64,000 bases of DNA from contig JAAYJS010000025.1 in assembly GCA_012522805.1 (NCBI GenBank), positions 1-64,000 of the forward strand. Reading direction: 5' to 3'. The notes below the pieces were generated by a model that did no database searches, was not told where the DNA came from, and saw nothing but the letters and a program-made list of their open reading frames with translations. Source of the DNA: Eubacteriaceae bacterium. Lineage in GTDB: Bacteria; Bacillota; Clostridia; Eubacteriales; Eubacteriaceae. This document shows positions 1 through 8,895 of this stretch, one piece after another. Within the stretch, counting starts at the first letter, position 1; each line of letters begins with the position of its first letter. The translations under genes were made by a program, and so were the position numbers.

Positions 1-20
1 AGCTAAGAAAGTAAATAAAC

Positions 21-731
21 ATGAAAGAATGGGTTCAAAAAGAAAATTTACACCGCCATATTGCTATGATTATGGACGGCAATGGACGATGGGCTAAAAG
101 AAAACGACGCCCCCGCTTATTTGGTCATAGAGCCGGGGTAGAAACCTTTAAAAAAATAGTGCGCATTTGTTCCGATATGGGCATACAGGTGCTCACTGTT
201 TACGCCTTTTCTACAGAGAATTGGAAAAGAAGTGAAGAAGAAGTGTCTGGGCTCATGAGCTTAGCCCTCACTTATTTAAAAAAATATGTGGCTGAACTTC
301 ATGAAAACAATGTGGTTTTAAAAATCATCGGCGATATTTCCAAACTCAATGCCACATTACAGAAAGAGATTCTTCGATCGGAAGCCATGACAGCGCAAAA
401 CACCGGAATGATTTTACAGATTGCCCTTAATTACGGCGGAAGAGAAGAACTGATCAACGCAGTTAAAAATATGATGCTGGATGGATTAAAAGGATCGGAA
501 ATTACTGAGAAAACCCTCAATGGGTATCTCTATACGAAGAATGTTCCGGATCCGGATATGATGATCCGAACAGGTGGGGAAAAACGCTTAAGTAATTTTC
601 TATTATGGCAAAATGCTTATACGGAATTTTTTTTCACCGAAACTTTGTGGCCGGATTTTTCTAAAAAAGAATTGGAAGAGATGATAGAGGCCTACACACA
701 AAGAGAACGGCGTTACGGCGGTATTCAATAA
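21..731 (+). CDS. uppS: Isoprenyl transferase (undecaprenyl diphosphate synthase)
   Basis: This 236-residue cytosolic cis-prenyltransferase adds isopentenyl units to farnesyl diphosphate to make the C55 lipid carrier used for peptidoglycan and wall polymers. The family's catalytic Asp is D19 in the N-terminal motif MIMDGNGRWAKRK, and the C-terminal substrate-binding block is recognisable (RTGGEKRLSNFLLWQ, then a TEFFF stretch). Length is normal for the family (about 230-250). The usual block begins RTSGE, so Gly replaces Ser here, a mild variation. It is 9 bp upstream of cdsA and heads the run uppS-cdsA-rseP-ispG-polC; frr normally lies upstream, outside the window. The ribosome site before the ATG is weak, which suggests coupling to an upstream gene. 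Confidence 0.96.
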   Translation: MKEWVQKENLHRHIAMIMDGNGRWAKRKRRPRLFGHRAGVETFKKIVRICSDMGIQVLTVYAFSTENWKRSEEEVSGLMSLALTYLKKYVAELHENNVVLKIIGDISKLNATLQKEILRSEAMTAQNTGMILQIALNYGGREELINAVKNMMLDGLKGSEITEKTLNGYLYTKNVPDPDMMIRTGGEKRLSNFLLWQNAYTEFFFTETLWPDFSKKELEEMIEAYTQRERRYGGIQ

Positions 732-740
732 GGAGGACCT

Positions 741-1550
741 ATGGCAAAGAGAATCATCACGGCAATTGTGGGGATACCGGTTCTATTCGGTGCCTTTTAT
801 TTAGGTGGTTATTTTTCTCTAGCAGTCTGTGCATTTTTAATTAGTTTCGGACTGATTGAATACACCCAAGCTGTCAATCATTTGATGGAAGACACACCGA
901 TCCAACCACTTGTCATGGTGGCGATGGGGTGGATTATTTTAATGTTTGCGAAATTCGATTATTACTCCTTGATGACGATCTTTATGGCATTATTTTTAAC
1001 GACGATGATCGCAGAGGTGCTGTTGTATCAAAAGCGATCCATTGCTCGTCCGGCTTTAGTGCTCTTCGGTTTATTTTATATACCGACCTTACTTTCTTTG
1101 TTGATTGTCTTTGAAACCTTGGACAAAGGGCAATATTATTTTTGGTTGGTTTTCGTCATTTGTTATACAACGGATACGGCTGCCTATTTTATCGGAAAAA
1201 AATTTGGAAAAAGAAAATTGGCGCAAAGCATCAGTCCAAATAAAACCGTAGCCGGTGCCATCGGTGGCATCGTTTTTTGCGCCCTATTCACCATTTTATA
1301 TGGACTAATACTCAACCGTTATTTTCAAGTCACCTTACCTTGGGGTGTTTATCTGGCAGTGGGAATCATAGGTTCGCTCATTGCCCAGATGGGGGATTTA
1401 TTAGCCTCTTTACTAAAGCGCGAAGCCAATATTAAGGATTACGGTTATATTATTTATGGACATGGAGGGGTTCTGGATCGCTTCGATAGTATCATTGCGG
1501 TGCTACCCTTTTTATACATCGTTTATGTGCTGACCAATGGTTGGGCATAG
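741..1550 (+). CDS. cdsA: Phosphatidate cytidylyltransferase
   Basis: This 269-residue integral membrane enzyme makes CDP-diacylglycerol from phosphatidate and CTP, the branch point for phosphatidylglycerol and cardiolipin. Several hydrophobic segments span most of the protein. The C-terminal third carries the CDP-synthase signature: SPNKTVAGAIGG, then GDLLASLLKREANIKDYG and HGGVLDRFDS with its Asp residues. Length is typical. The ATG follows an AGGAGG site. The stop codon overlaps the ribosome site of rseP. In Bacillus and many clostridia dxr sits between cdsA and rseP; here there is no room for it. Confidence 0.95.
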   Translation: MAKRIITAIVGIPVLFGAFYLGGYFSLAVCAFLISFGLIEYTQAVNHLMEDTPIQPLVMVAMGWIILMFAKFDYYSLMTIFMALFLTTMIAEVLLYQKRSIARPALVLFGLFYIPTLLSLLIVFETLDKGQYYFWLVFVICYTTDTAAYFIGKKFGKRKLAQSISPNKTVAGAIGGIVFCALFTILYGLILNRYFQVTLPWGVYLAVGIIGSLIAQMGDLLASLLKREANIKDYGYIIYGHGGVLDRFDSIIAVLPFLYIVYVLTNGWA

Positions 1551-1559
1551 GAGGTCATG

Positions 1560-2324
1560 ATGGCGGTTCTCTTAACCTTAGCGATACTCTCTATTCTTGT
1601 CATCGTGCACGAATGGGGACACTATATCGTTTCAAAAAAAATTGGGGTAGCAGTAGAAGAGTTTTCAATTGGATTGGGTCCAACCTTATACACCAACCAA
1701 GGTAAAGAGACCCTGTTCTCAATACGCGCTTTACCCATCGGTGGTTTTTGTCGCCTTCGAGGCGAGGCGGAGGATACGGAAGAACAGGCATCCTTCGACT
1801 CGAAGGATCCAACCGCTTTTGTCAACCGCACAAAATTAGAGCGTTTTTTAATACTGCTGGCGGGTTCCGGAATGAATTTTATTTTTGGAATAATTTGCCT
1901 GACGATTTTAGGTATTTATAAGGATCGCGCCTTGGTAAGCGGTGTTCAATACGGGTTAACCGTAGCTGTTCATATTGTCGTAACGACTTTTCAAGGGTTA
2001 GCCATGCTCATTACCGGTACTGCAGGCTTAAACGATGTGGCGGGACCTATCGGCATGGTACAGCTTGTTTCTGAAGTTACAACCTATGGGTGGCCCAACA
2101 CCGTATTCTTTATGGCCTTGCTCTCCATTAACTTGGGTATCTTAAATTTATTCCCTTTCCCGGCCTTGGATGGTGGTCAAATTTTAATCATCGCCATAGA
2201 AAAGATTATCGGAAAAGACTTGCCTCAGGACAAGGTTGGCTATATCAATTTAATCGGTATGCTGCTGTTACTGAGTTTGGCAGTCCTTGTAGCGATCAAC
2301 GATATTAGACGGATGATGGGTTAA
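1560..2324 (+). CDS. rseP: Site-2 protease RseP/RasP, short form without PDZ domain
   Basis: This is an M50-family intramembrane zinc metalloprotease that would cleave anti-sigma factors or signal peptides within the membrane. The zinc motif HEWGH is in the first membrane helix (about residues 17-21) and the third metal ligand lies in the NLFPFPALDGGQ segment near residue 204. The protein is only 254 residues, against about 340-430 for the family: the conserved segments before and after the PDZ domain are nearly joined around residues 118-130, so the PDZ is absent rather than truncated by a frameshift. An ATG at 1557 is also possible, but AGGAGG at 1549-1554 is better spaced for the ATG at 1560. 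It is translationally close to cdsA and followed by ispG. Confidence 0.88.
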   Translation: MAVLLTLAILSILVIVHEWGHYIVSKKIGVAVEEFSIGLGPTLYTNQGKETLFSIRALPIGGFCRLRGEAEDTEEQASFDSKDPTAFVNRTKLERFLILLAGSGMNFIFGIICLTILGIYKDRALVSGVQYGLTVAVHIVVTTFQGLAMLITGTAGLNDVAGPIGMVQLVSEVTTYGWPNTVFFMALLSINLGILNLFPFPALDGGQILIIAIEKIIGKDLPQDKVGYINLIGMLLLLSLAVLVAINDIRRMMG

Positions 2325-2362
2325 ACCCTTGCTTGGGAAGAACGTGCACGTGAGAGAAGAAA

Positions 2363-3442
2363 ATGAGAAAACCTACAAAATTAGTACAAATTGGTAAAAT
2401 GAGCATCGGTGCCAATCAACCCATCGCTATTCAGTCCATGACCAACGTACCCACTGCTCATGTAGCAGAAACCGTAAATCAAATCAAACAATTGACAACA
2501 GCAGGTTGCGATATCGTACGCGTTGCCGTACCCAATCGAGAAGCGGCATCTGCCATTCAAGACATTGTTTCCCAAATAGAAATTCCCATTGTAGGGGATA
2601 TTCATTTTGATTATCGCTTGGCCATTGAAGCTATGAAAAACGGCGTGGATAAAATACGCATTAATCCCGGCAATATCGGCTCTCAACGCAAAGTGGAGGA
2701 AGTTGTTGCGGTTGCAAAGGATCGAAATATCCCGATACGTATCGGCATTAACAGCGGATCCTTAGAAAAGGACATCTTAGAAAAATATGGCAAGCCCTCC
2801 GCTGAAGCCATGATAGAAAGTGCTCAAAGACACATCGCTTATTTGGAAGCCTGCAATTATGACAACATTGTCATTTCTTTAAAGGCCTCTTCCGTGATGC
2901 GAACCATCAAAGCTTACGAATTGTTTTCCAACCTTTACGACTATCCTCTGCATTTAGGAGTTACAGAAGCAGGGTTACCCCGGACCGCTACGGTTAAATC
3001 GGCATTGGGAATGGGTGCCTTATTGCTACAGGGTATCGGCGACACTCTGCGCGTATCGATTACAGGTAACCCCTTAGAAGAAATTTACGTTGCCAGCGAT
3101 ATTTTACAAGCTCTATGCTTGGAAAATCCAAATAAACCCAAAATACAATTCATCTCTTGCCCCACTTGTGGGCGCACGGAAATCGATTTAGAGGGCATCG
3201 CACAGACCATTTATGATAGAATCAAGGACATTCGAAAACCCTTAACGGTTGCTGTCATGGGCTGCGTTGTCAACGGACCTGGAGAGGCTAGGGAAGCGGA
3301 CATTGGCGTAGCCGGTGGCAAAGATAAAGGCGTTATTTTTAAAAAAGGTGAAATTGTGGGCACCGTCGCGGCGGATAAAATTGTTGACACCATTGTAGAA
3401 GAAGTGTTGCATTACGAGGATACCGATGAACAACCTGTCTAA
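2363..3442 (+). CDS. ispG: 4-hydroxy-3-methylbut-2-enyl diphosphate synthase
   Basis: This 359-residue iron-sulfur enzyme catalyses the penultimate step of the MEP isoprenoid pathway, reducing MEcPP to HMBPP. An N-terminal TIM-barrel domain is followed by the reductase domain with the 4Fe-4S ligands C266 and C269 (SCPTCGRTEID) and C301, plus E308 in MGCVVNGPGEA, which is the fourth ligand in known structures. Length matches the short bacterial form (about 350-370). The ribosome site is a weak GAGAGA run. Its last 17 bp overlap the start of polC. Presence of this gene implies a MEP pathway, although dxr and dxs are missing from their usual neighbours in this window. Confidence 0.96.
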   Translation: MRKPTKLVQIGKMSIGANQPIAIQSMTNVPTAHVAETVNQIKQLTTAGCDIVRVAVPNREAASAIQDIVSQIEIPIVGDIHFDYRLAIEAMKNGVDKIRINPGNIGSQRKVEEVVAVAKDRNIPIRIGINSGSLEKDILEKYGKPSAEAMIESAQRHIAYLEACNYDNIVISLKASSVMRTIKAYELFSNLYDYPLHLGVTEAGLPRTATVKSALGMGALLLQGIGDTLRVSITGNPLEEIYVASDILQALCLENPNKPKIQFISCPTCGRTEIDLEGIAQTIYDRIKDIRKPLTVAVMGCVVNGPGEAREADIGVAGGKDKGVIFKKGEIVGTVAADKIVDTIVEEVLHYEDTDEQPV

Positions 3443-6400
3443 AAGAAGAAAAGCTTTCCGTCATGTTCTAGAAGAACACCGACTTCAGTTGGACTATATC
3501 AACTATAAAGACAATGGAAATTGTATGGAAATAGCTGTCAAAACTTACGAGAACAGCACACATCAAAAGATCGAAAAAGCTTTTGAATCCATTTTCGATT
3601 ATATCGACGATTTGCAATTAGTCATCTCAGCAGAAGAACCTGTAGCAGCGAACTTCACCCGAGAAAAAATCGAGGAATTGCAAAGTCGGACCAGTGAGAC
3701 AGAGTGTAAAATTCAAAATGAAATGCTTGCGGAAAAAATGGCAAGCATTCAAGCCAGCATCATCAAACAACAAAAAACAACAAAAAGTCGAGGTTTTTCC
3801 CATCATGCCGGTGGTACACTTTATGGTAAAATTGTGCTTTCAGAGACTAAAAGTTTGGGCGATATCATTTACAAAGAAGGAATAACGGCTCAAGAATCGA
3901 AAGTTAGAGTTGCGGGTGTGGTTCGCGATATTGACATGCGCCCAATGCCCAGTGGAAAATCCGTACTGATTCGTTTTTCTATCCAAGACCGATCCGGTGC
4001 TGTGAGTTGCAAAGCATTTATACCCAAAAAAAACTTTGAGAAATTAGAGGACGCACTGATAGAAGGTGCATTTTTTGACGCGGAAGGTACCTTTGAATAC
4101 GATGCTTACGACAAAGAGATTCTGTTAAGCTTATCGGGCTTGCGTTGCGCTGAAGAGAAAACCAGAAGGGATGAGGCAGAACTTAAAAGAGTGGAGCTGC
4201 ACCTCCACAGTCAGTACTCCGCTATGGACGGCATTGCCAAGGTAAAAGATATCATTGCTCAGGCAAAGGCCTTCGGTCACGACAGCATCGGTATTACGGA
4301 TCACGGTGTTTTACAGGCTTACCCGGAAATGATGGCTTTGGGTAAGGCCAACGGCATCAAAGTCCTCTATGGTGTAGAGGCCTATATGATCGATGATTGT
4401 CAAAATATCGTCACCGGTCATCAGGATGCAGATTTTGATGACGAATTTATATTTTTTGATTTAGAAACGACGGGACTTATCGCCGGACGCGATAAGATTA
4501 TAGAAATTGCAGCAGTCAAAATGCGCAATCGTCAAATCGTAGATACTCTGTCCCATTTAGTCAAAATAAAGGGCAATATACCGCCACGCATCACCCGATT
4601 AACCGGCATCACCAATACGATGCTGGAAAAAGACGGTATCGACGAAGCCTTGGCCTTAAAAAACTTCGTGGATTTTGCAGGAGATGCCATTTTAGTTGCC
4701 CACAATGCGGAGTTCGATATGAGTTTTCTGCGGATCGCATTGGCCAAAAATCACATCCTAGCGGATTACACCTATGTGGACACGTTGCAATTATCCAGAG
4801 CTGTATTGACCAATATCAGCAGACATAACTTAAAGAGGTTGGCCTCTTATTTTAAAGTTGATATGGGCGACCATCACAGGGCTTTAGACGATTCGGTATG
4901 CTCAACCAAAATATTAATCAATTTATTGAATTTGTCAGAGAAACGCGGTGCCGTGCGCATCTCTGAGCTGAACGCATTGATGAATATGGAGCAATATATC
5001 AAGTACGCTAGGCCTTACCATATAATTCTATATGCTCAGAATGCTAAGGGTTTGAAAGCATTATACCAATTGGTTTCACAAACCCATACCGAATATTTTT
5101 ACAGAAATCCCAGAATGTTTCGCTCGATGATTCAGGCCCATAGAGAAAATTTGATCGTGGGTTCCGCTTGCGAGTCCGGAGAGGTGTTTAAGGCAGTTCT
5201 GAATCATTTCTCGGAAGAGCGATTAAAAGAAATCGTGGCATTCTACGATTATTTAGAAGTACAACCACTTGGAAACAACGCCTTCTTATTGGAAGATATG
5301 TTGGACCACCAAGAGGAATTGATTGAAATCAACAAAAAAATCATCGCTTTAGGGGACACTTACAACAAACCCGTGGTTGCCACGGGGGACGTTCACTTTG
5401 TGCACCCGGAGGACGCTTTTTTTAGAGAGATCATCCAAACCGGACAAAAGTATAAAGATGCACACCTACAACCGCCTTTGTATTATAGAAGCACCGAAGA
5501 AATGTTGAATGAATTTCACTACATAGAGAGTGAAAAAGCCTACGAAATTGTTGTGACCAATACGCGTAAAATTGCAGATCTTATTGAACCGATCGATCCC
5601 ATTCCACAGGGGGTTTTCCCGCCGATCATCAAAGGTTCGGACAAAGAAATCAAGGAGATGGTTTATGCGAAAGCCCACGAACTCTATGGCGCAACCTTGC
5701 CCAAAATTGTAGCGGAGCGCATTGAAAAAGAACTGACCTCCATTATCGGCAACGGTTATTCGGTTTTGTATCTGATCGCTCAAAAATTGGTGGCACGTTC
5801 AGTAGAAGACGGGTATTTGGTTGGATCTCGCGGATCTGTGGGGTCATCTTTAGTGGCGATGCTATGTGGCATTACGGAGGTCAACTCTCTTCCGCCTCAT
5901 TATGTGTGTCCCCAATGCCATCATTTTGAAGCTTACGATTCCACTCAAGTGGGGGTTGGACCGGATATGGCCGACAAGAATTGTCCCGATTGTCAGCATC
6001 TTTTAATCAAAGACGGCTTTGATATTCCCTTTGAAACATTTTTAGGCTTCGAAGGTGATAAAGAACCGGATATCGATCTCAACTTTTCCGGTGAATATCA
6101 AGGACAAGCACATGCTTACACGGAAACCCTCTTCGGTAAAGACAATGTTTTTCGTGCAGGGACCATATCGACGGTAGCGGACAATACCGCATTCGGTTAC
6201 GTTAAAAACTATTTTGAAGATAAGGGTATCGATGTGCCCAAGGCCGAGGAAGAACGGCTAAAGGTCGGTTGTACAGGCGTTAAGCGTACGACGGGCCAAC
6301 ACCCCGGGGGCATCATTGTCGTGCCGAAAACAAAGGATATACACGATTTTACACCGATCCAATACCCGGCGGATGACAAAAACAGTCAGACGTATACCAC

Positions 6401-7508
6401 CCATTTCGACTATCATTCCATAGAGGGACGCTTGCTGAAGCTGGATATCTTAGGTCATGACGATCCCACCATGCTGAGAATGTTGGAAGATTTGACGGGT
6501 GTCGATCCACAAAGCATCGCCTTAGACGATACAAAGGTTTTAAGCCTGTTTACAGGGACCGAAGCCTTAAATTTTGTCAATGAAGGGTTCGAAATCCCCT
6601 TGGGTATCTGCGGTATTCCGGAGTTTGGCACCGGCTTTGTTAGAGAAATGGTCATGGATACCAAACCCAACACCTTTGCGGACTTAATACGCATATCCGG
6701 ATTGTCCCATGGAACAGATGTATGGACCAACAATGCCCAAAATTTGGTGCGTCAAAAAGTAGCAACGATCCGGGAAGTCATTTGTACCCGGGACGATATC
6801 ATGATCGGTTTGATCGCTATGGGTTTGGAACCCATCAAGGCCTTTACCATCATGGAAAAGGTGCGAAAGGGTAGGGGTTTGACCGAGGAAGAAGAAAAAG
6901 CGATGCGGGAAAATGCCGTACCGGGATGGTATATCGATTCTTGTAAAAAAATCAAATACATGTTTCCAAAAGCCCATGCAGCTGCCTATGTCACCATGGC
7001 TTTTCGTATCGCATACTACAAGGTTTATCATCCCTTGGCTTACTATGCCACCTATTTTTCTGTACGTGCAAAGGAATTTGATATCGAAAAAATGACCCAC
7101 GGTATCGATCATATTCGGGCATCCATGCAAGCAATCGAAGAAATTCCTAAGAAAATGCGTTCACCGAAGGAAAATTCTTTGTACCAAAGTTTGGAGATTG
7201 CCCTTGAGATGGCCTGTAGAGGTTATGACTTTTGGAATGTGGATGTTTACAAATCCCATAATAATGACTTCCAGATCATTGACAACGGGTTACGTCCTCC
7301 CTTAAATACGGTAGATGGTTTGGGAGATACGGTTGCAAAGGCAATTTGTGAAGAGCGCCGAATCAAACCCTTTATATCTAAGGAGGACTTGCAGAAACGC
7401 GCTAAGGTAAATCGAAGTTCCATGGAGAAACTCGAAAAACTAGGTGCTTTAAAATCCTTACCGGCTTCCAACCAAGTATCATTTTTAGAATTGGGATCCC
7501 TATGCTGA
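3426..7508 (+). CDS. polC: DNA polymerase III alpha subunit, Gram-positive PolC type
   Basis: This 1360-residue protein is the main replicative DNA polymerase with built-in proofreading. Order of domains: an N-terminal region, an OB fold (about 150-230), the first part of the PHP domain starting with RVELHLHS near residue 255, an inserted DnaQ-type 3'-5' exonuclease (FFDLETTGL near 341, then VAHNAEFD and HHRALDD), the rest of PHP, a zinc-binding finger (CPQC near 828 and CPDC near 853), and the polymerase palm with the catalytic aspartates of PDIDLNF near 880. It is slightly shorter than B. subtilis PolC (about 1437), mostly at the N terminus. The ATG lies inside ispG behind a GAGGAT site, so translation is probably coupled. 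It overlaps the next gene by 7 bp. Confidence 0.97.
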   Translation: MNNLSKRRKAFRHVLEEHRLQLDYINYKDNGNCMEIAVKTYENSTHQKIEKAFESIFDYIDDLQLVISAEEPVAANFTREKIEELQSRTSETECKIQNEMLAEKMASIQASIIKQQKTTKSRGFSHHAGGTLYGKIVLSETKSLGDIIYKEGITAQESKVRVAGVVRDIDMRPMPSGKSVLIRFSIQDRSGAVSCKAFIPKKNFEKLEDALIEGAFFDAEGTFEYDAYDKEILLSLSGLRCAEEKTRRDEAELKRVELHLHSQYSAMDGIAKVKDIIAQAKAFGHDSIGITDHGVLQAYPEMMALGKANGIKVLYGVEAYMIDDCQNIVTGHQDADFDDEFIFFDLETTGLIAGRDKIIEIAAVKMRNRQIVDTLSHLVKIKGNIPPRITRLTGITNTMLEKDGIDEALALKNFVDFAGDAILVAHNAEFDMSFLRIALAKNHILADYTYVDTLQLSRAVLTNISRHNLKRLASYFKVDMGDHHRALDDSVCSTKILINLLNLSEKRGAVRISELNALMNMEQYIKYARPYHIILYAQNAKGLKALYQLVSQTHTEYFYRNPRMFRSMIQAHRENLIVGSACESGEVFKAVLNHFSEERLKEIVAFYDYLEVQPLGNNAFLLEDMLDHQEELIEINKKIIALGDTYNKPVVATGDVHFVHPEDAFFREIIQTGQKYKDAHLQPPLYYRSTEEMLNEFHYIESEKAYEIVVTNTRKIADLIEPIDPIPQGVFPPIIKGSDKEIKEMVYAKAHELYGATLPKIVAERIEKELTSIIGNGYSVLYLIAQKLVARSVEDGYLVGSRGSVGSSLVAMLCGITEVNSLPPHYVCPQCHHFEAYDSTQVGVGPDMADKNCPDCQHLLIKDGFDIPFETFLGFEGDKEPDIDLNFSGEYQGQAHAYTETLFGKDNVFRAGTISTVADNTAFGYVKNYFEDKGIDVPKAEEERLKVGCTGVKRTTGQHPGGIIVVPKTKDIHDFTPIQYPADDKNSQTYTTHFDYHSIEGRLLKLDILGHDDPTMLRMLEDLTGVDPQSIALDDTKVLSLFTGTEALNFVNEGFEIPLGICGIPEFGTGFVREMVMDTKPNTFADLIRISGLSHGTDVWTNNAQNLVRQKVATIREVICTRDDIMIGLIAMGLEPIKAFTIMEKVRKGRGLTEEEEKAMRENAVPGWYIDSCKKIKYMFPKAHAAAYVTMAFRIAYYKVYHPLAYYATYFSVRAKEFDIEKMTHGIDHIRASMQAIEEIPKKMRSPKENSLYQSLEIALEMACRGYDFWNVDVYKSHNNDFQIIDNGLRPPLNTVDGLGDTVAKAICEERRIKPFISKEDLQKRAKVNRSSMEKLEKLGALKSLPASNQVSFLELGSLC

Positions 7509-8713
7509 AAAAAATAAGAAACACTCTGATAACCATCCTACTGCTGTTTGTTTTTTTATCCTACCGATTTTTTGCAGGGAACGCGGATACGCAAATGCGC
7601 TGGATACGCAACGCCGTCTATATGATGGAGTCATCCAAGACAGCGGTAACGCGGTTATTGAACATCAAACCGAAACATATAGAAAAAAAGGCAATCAAAA
7701 TAGTCGATGATAAAAACGCTTATTTTGAATCGCCTTATACCGGTTTTGCCTCCCTAGATGAAGAGGAGCAACAAGTTTTTCTTTTCATTGCTGATAAATT
7801 GCAAAATTTAGAAAACGAAATGGATCTCGGACCCTACGATATCGATGTGCAACGCGTCATTAAAGTATGCCAAGCCTTGGATGTTGATTTTCCGGAGTTT
7901 TTCTGGTACAACGCCTACAGCTACACCTATAATGAGATGAGCGGTAAAATAAAAAAACTGACATTTACATTGAACTACGATCTAGAAGATATTGCTAGAA
8001 GGCAAGAAGCGATGGATCGTTATGTTGATACAGTTGTTGGGCAAATCACTGAAGATATGGACGATTACACGCGTGTTAAATTGGTACACGACTATATCAT
8101 CCGCAATACCGACTATGATTTAGAAACTCCGGACAATCAAAATATTTGTTCTGTGATGATAGAAGGTAAGGGTGTTTGTGCCGGTTATGCAAAGACCATG
8201 ACGCTGATACTGAATAAAGCCGGCGTTGTCACCAGCACGGTATATGGCAAGACCATAACGGGTGAGCCCCATGCTTGGAACTTGGTAAAAGTTGAGGATC
8301 AATACTATTATATAGATACCACTTGGGACGATCCCAACTATGTCGGAGAAGAGGCATTCAGGGATTTTGTGGACTACACTTACTTCAATATTACCACCGA
8401 CGATTTGCTACGATCCCACGAAATCGACGAAAGTCTGATATCGTACGATGTTTATAAAAACACGGAAAACTCTTACTACACTAGAGAAAACCGTTTTTAT
8501 GATTTGAATATAGAAGGAGAAACCGGTCGCTTTATTGATGATGTCTATCATGCGATGCTCAACCAAGAGCAATTTTCAAATTATAAATTCGCAGATCTGG
8601 CACAAAGAGACCAAGCCTTGGAGTCGCTGCGAAGATCCTACGTCCTGTATTCGACTTCCATTCGCTATATTCAAAACGAATACCAGCCAACCTTGGTCAT
8701 TTCTTTTTATTAA
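7502..8713 (+). CDS. Transglutaminase-like domain protein, membrane-anchored or secreted
   Basis: This 403-residue protein has a hydrophobic N-terminal segment (about residues 8-25) that should act as a signal peptide or anchor, so the rest is extracytoplasmic. A transglutaminase-like core contains the expected Cys-His-Asp triad: C226 in GKGVCAGYAKTM, H257 in GEPHAWNLV and D272 in IDTTWDDP. Such bacterial domains act as cysteine peptidases or transferases on the envelope; the substrate here cannot be read from sequence. Its start overlaps the end of polC by 7 bp, so it is cotranscribed with the replication polymerase. A strong promoter for infC begins only 5 bp after its stop, and no terminator separates them. 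Confidence 0.85.
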   Translation: MLKKIRNTLITILLLFVFLSYRFFAGNADTQMRWIRNAVYMMESSKTAVTRLLNIKPKHIEKKAIKIVDDKNAYFESPYTGFASLDEEEQQVFLFIADKLQNLENEMDLGPYDIDVQRVIKVCQALDVDFPEFFWYNAYSYTYNEMSGKIKKLTFTLNYDLEDIARRQEAMDRYVDTVVGQITEDMDDYTRVKLVHDYIIRNTDYDLETPDNQNICSVMIEGKGVCAGYAKTMTLILNKAGVVTSTVYGKTITGEPHAWNLVKVEDQYYYIDTTWDDPNYVGEEAFRDFVDYTYFNITTDDLLRSHEIDESLISYDVYKNTENSYYTRENRFYDLNIEGETGRFIDDVYHAMLNQEQFSNYKFADLAQRDQALESLRRSYVLYSTSIRYIQNEYQPTLVISFY

Positions 8714-8717
8714 ATAC

Positions 8718-8746
8718 TTGACAAGCCCTCAGGTATCCTATATACT
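8718..8746 (+). promoter_or_regulatory. Sigma-A-type promoter for infC-rpmI-rplT
   Basis: A perfect -35 box TTGACA (8718-8723) is separated by 17 bp from a -10 box TATACT (8741-8746). It starts 5 bp after the preceding stop codon. The predicted transcript start near 8753 gives an untranslated leader of about 140 nt before infC. Confidence 0.85.
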
Positions 8747-8752
8747 ACTATA

Positions 8753-8895
8753 GTATAAACAAAGTAGAGGACTTTCCTTTCACCTTGATTCACTAGGATC
8801 GGGTTAATCATGAGATTTTTTTGTGATGCGGGTAGAGTCTATCTACGCGCATTTTTTAATGTTAAATAATAATAACTATTTATAGGAGGTGTATT
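8753..8895 (+). promoter_or_regulatory. infC leader with transcription attenuator (L20-leader-like)
   Basis: The leader contains an intrinsic terminator: ATGCG-GTAGA (8826-8836, one mismatch) pairs with TCTAC-CGCAT (8842-8852) around a 5-nt loop and runs into a T tract at 8852-8857, about 40 nt before infC. Upstream, TGATT and AATCA flanking 8787-8810 can pair and may form a competing structure. In B. subtilis the leader of this operon binds ribosomal protein L20, which causes premature termination. The position and architecture here match that system, but I identify the family by context, not by alignment. Confidence 0.65.

Noticed and set aside
6684-7130. 148-residue open frame on the minus strand
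   Set aside because: It is antisense to the conserved polymerase domain of polC and has no recognisable domain.
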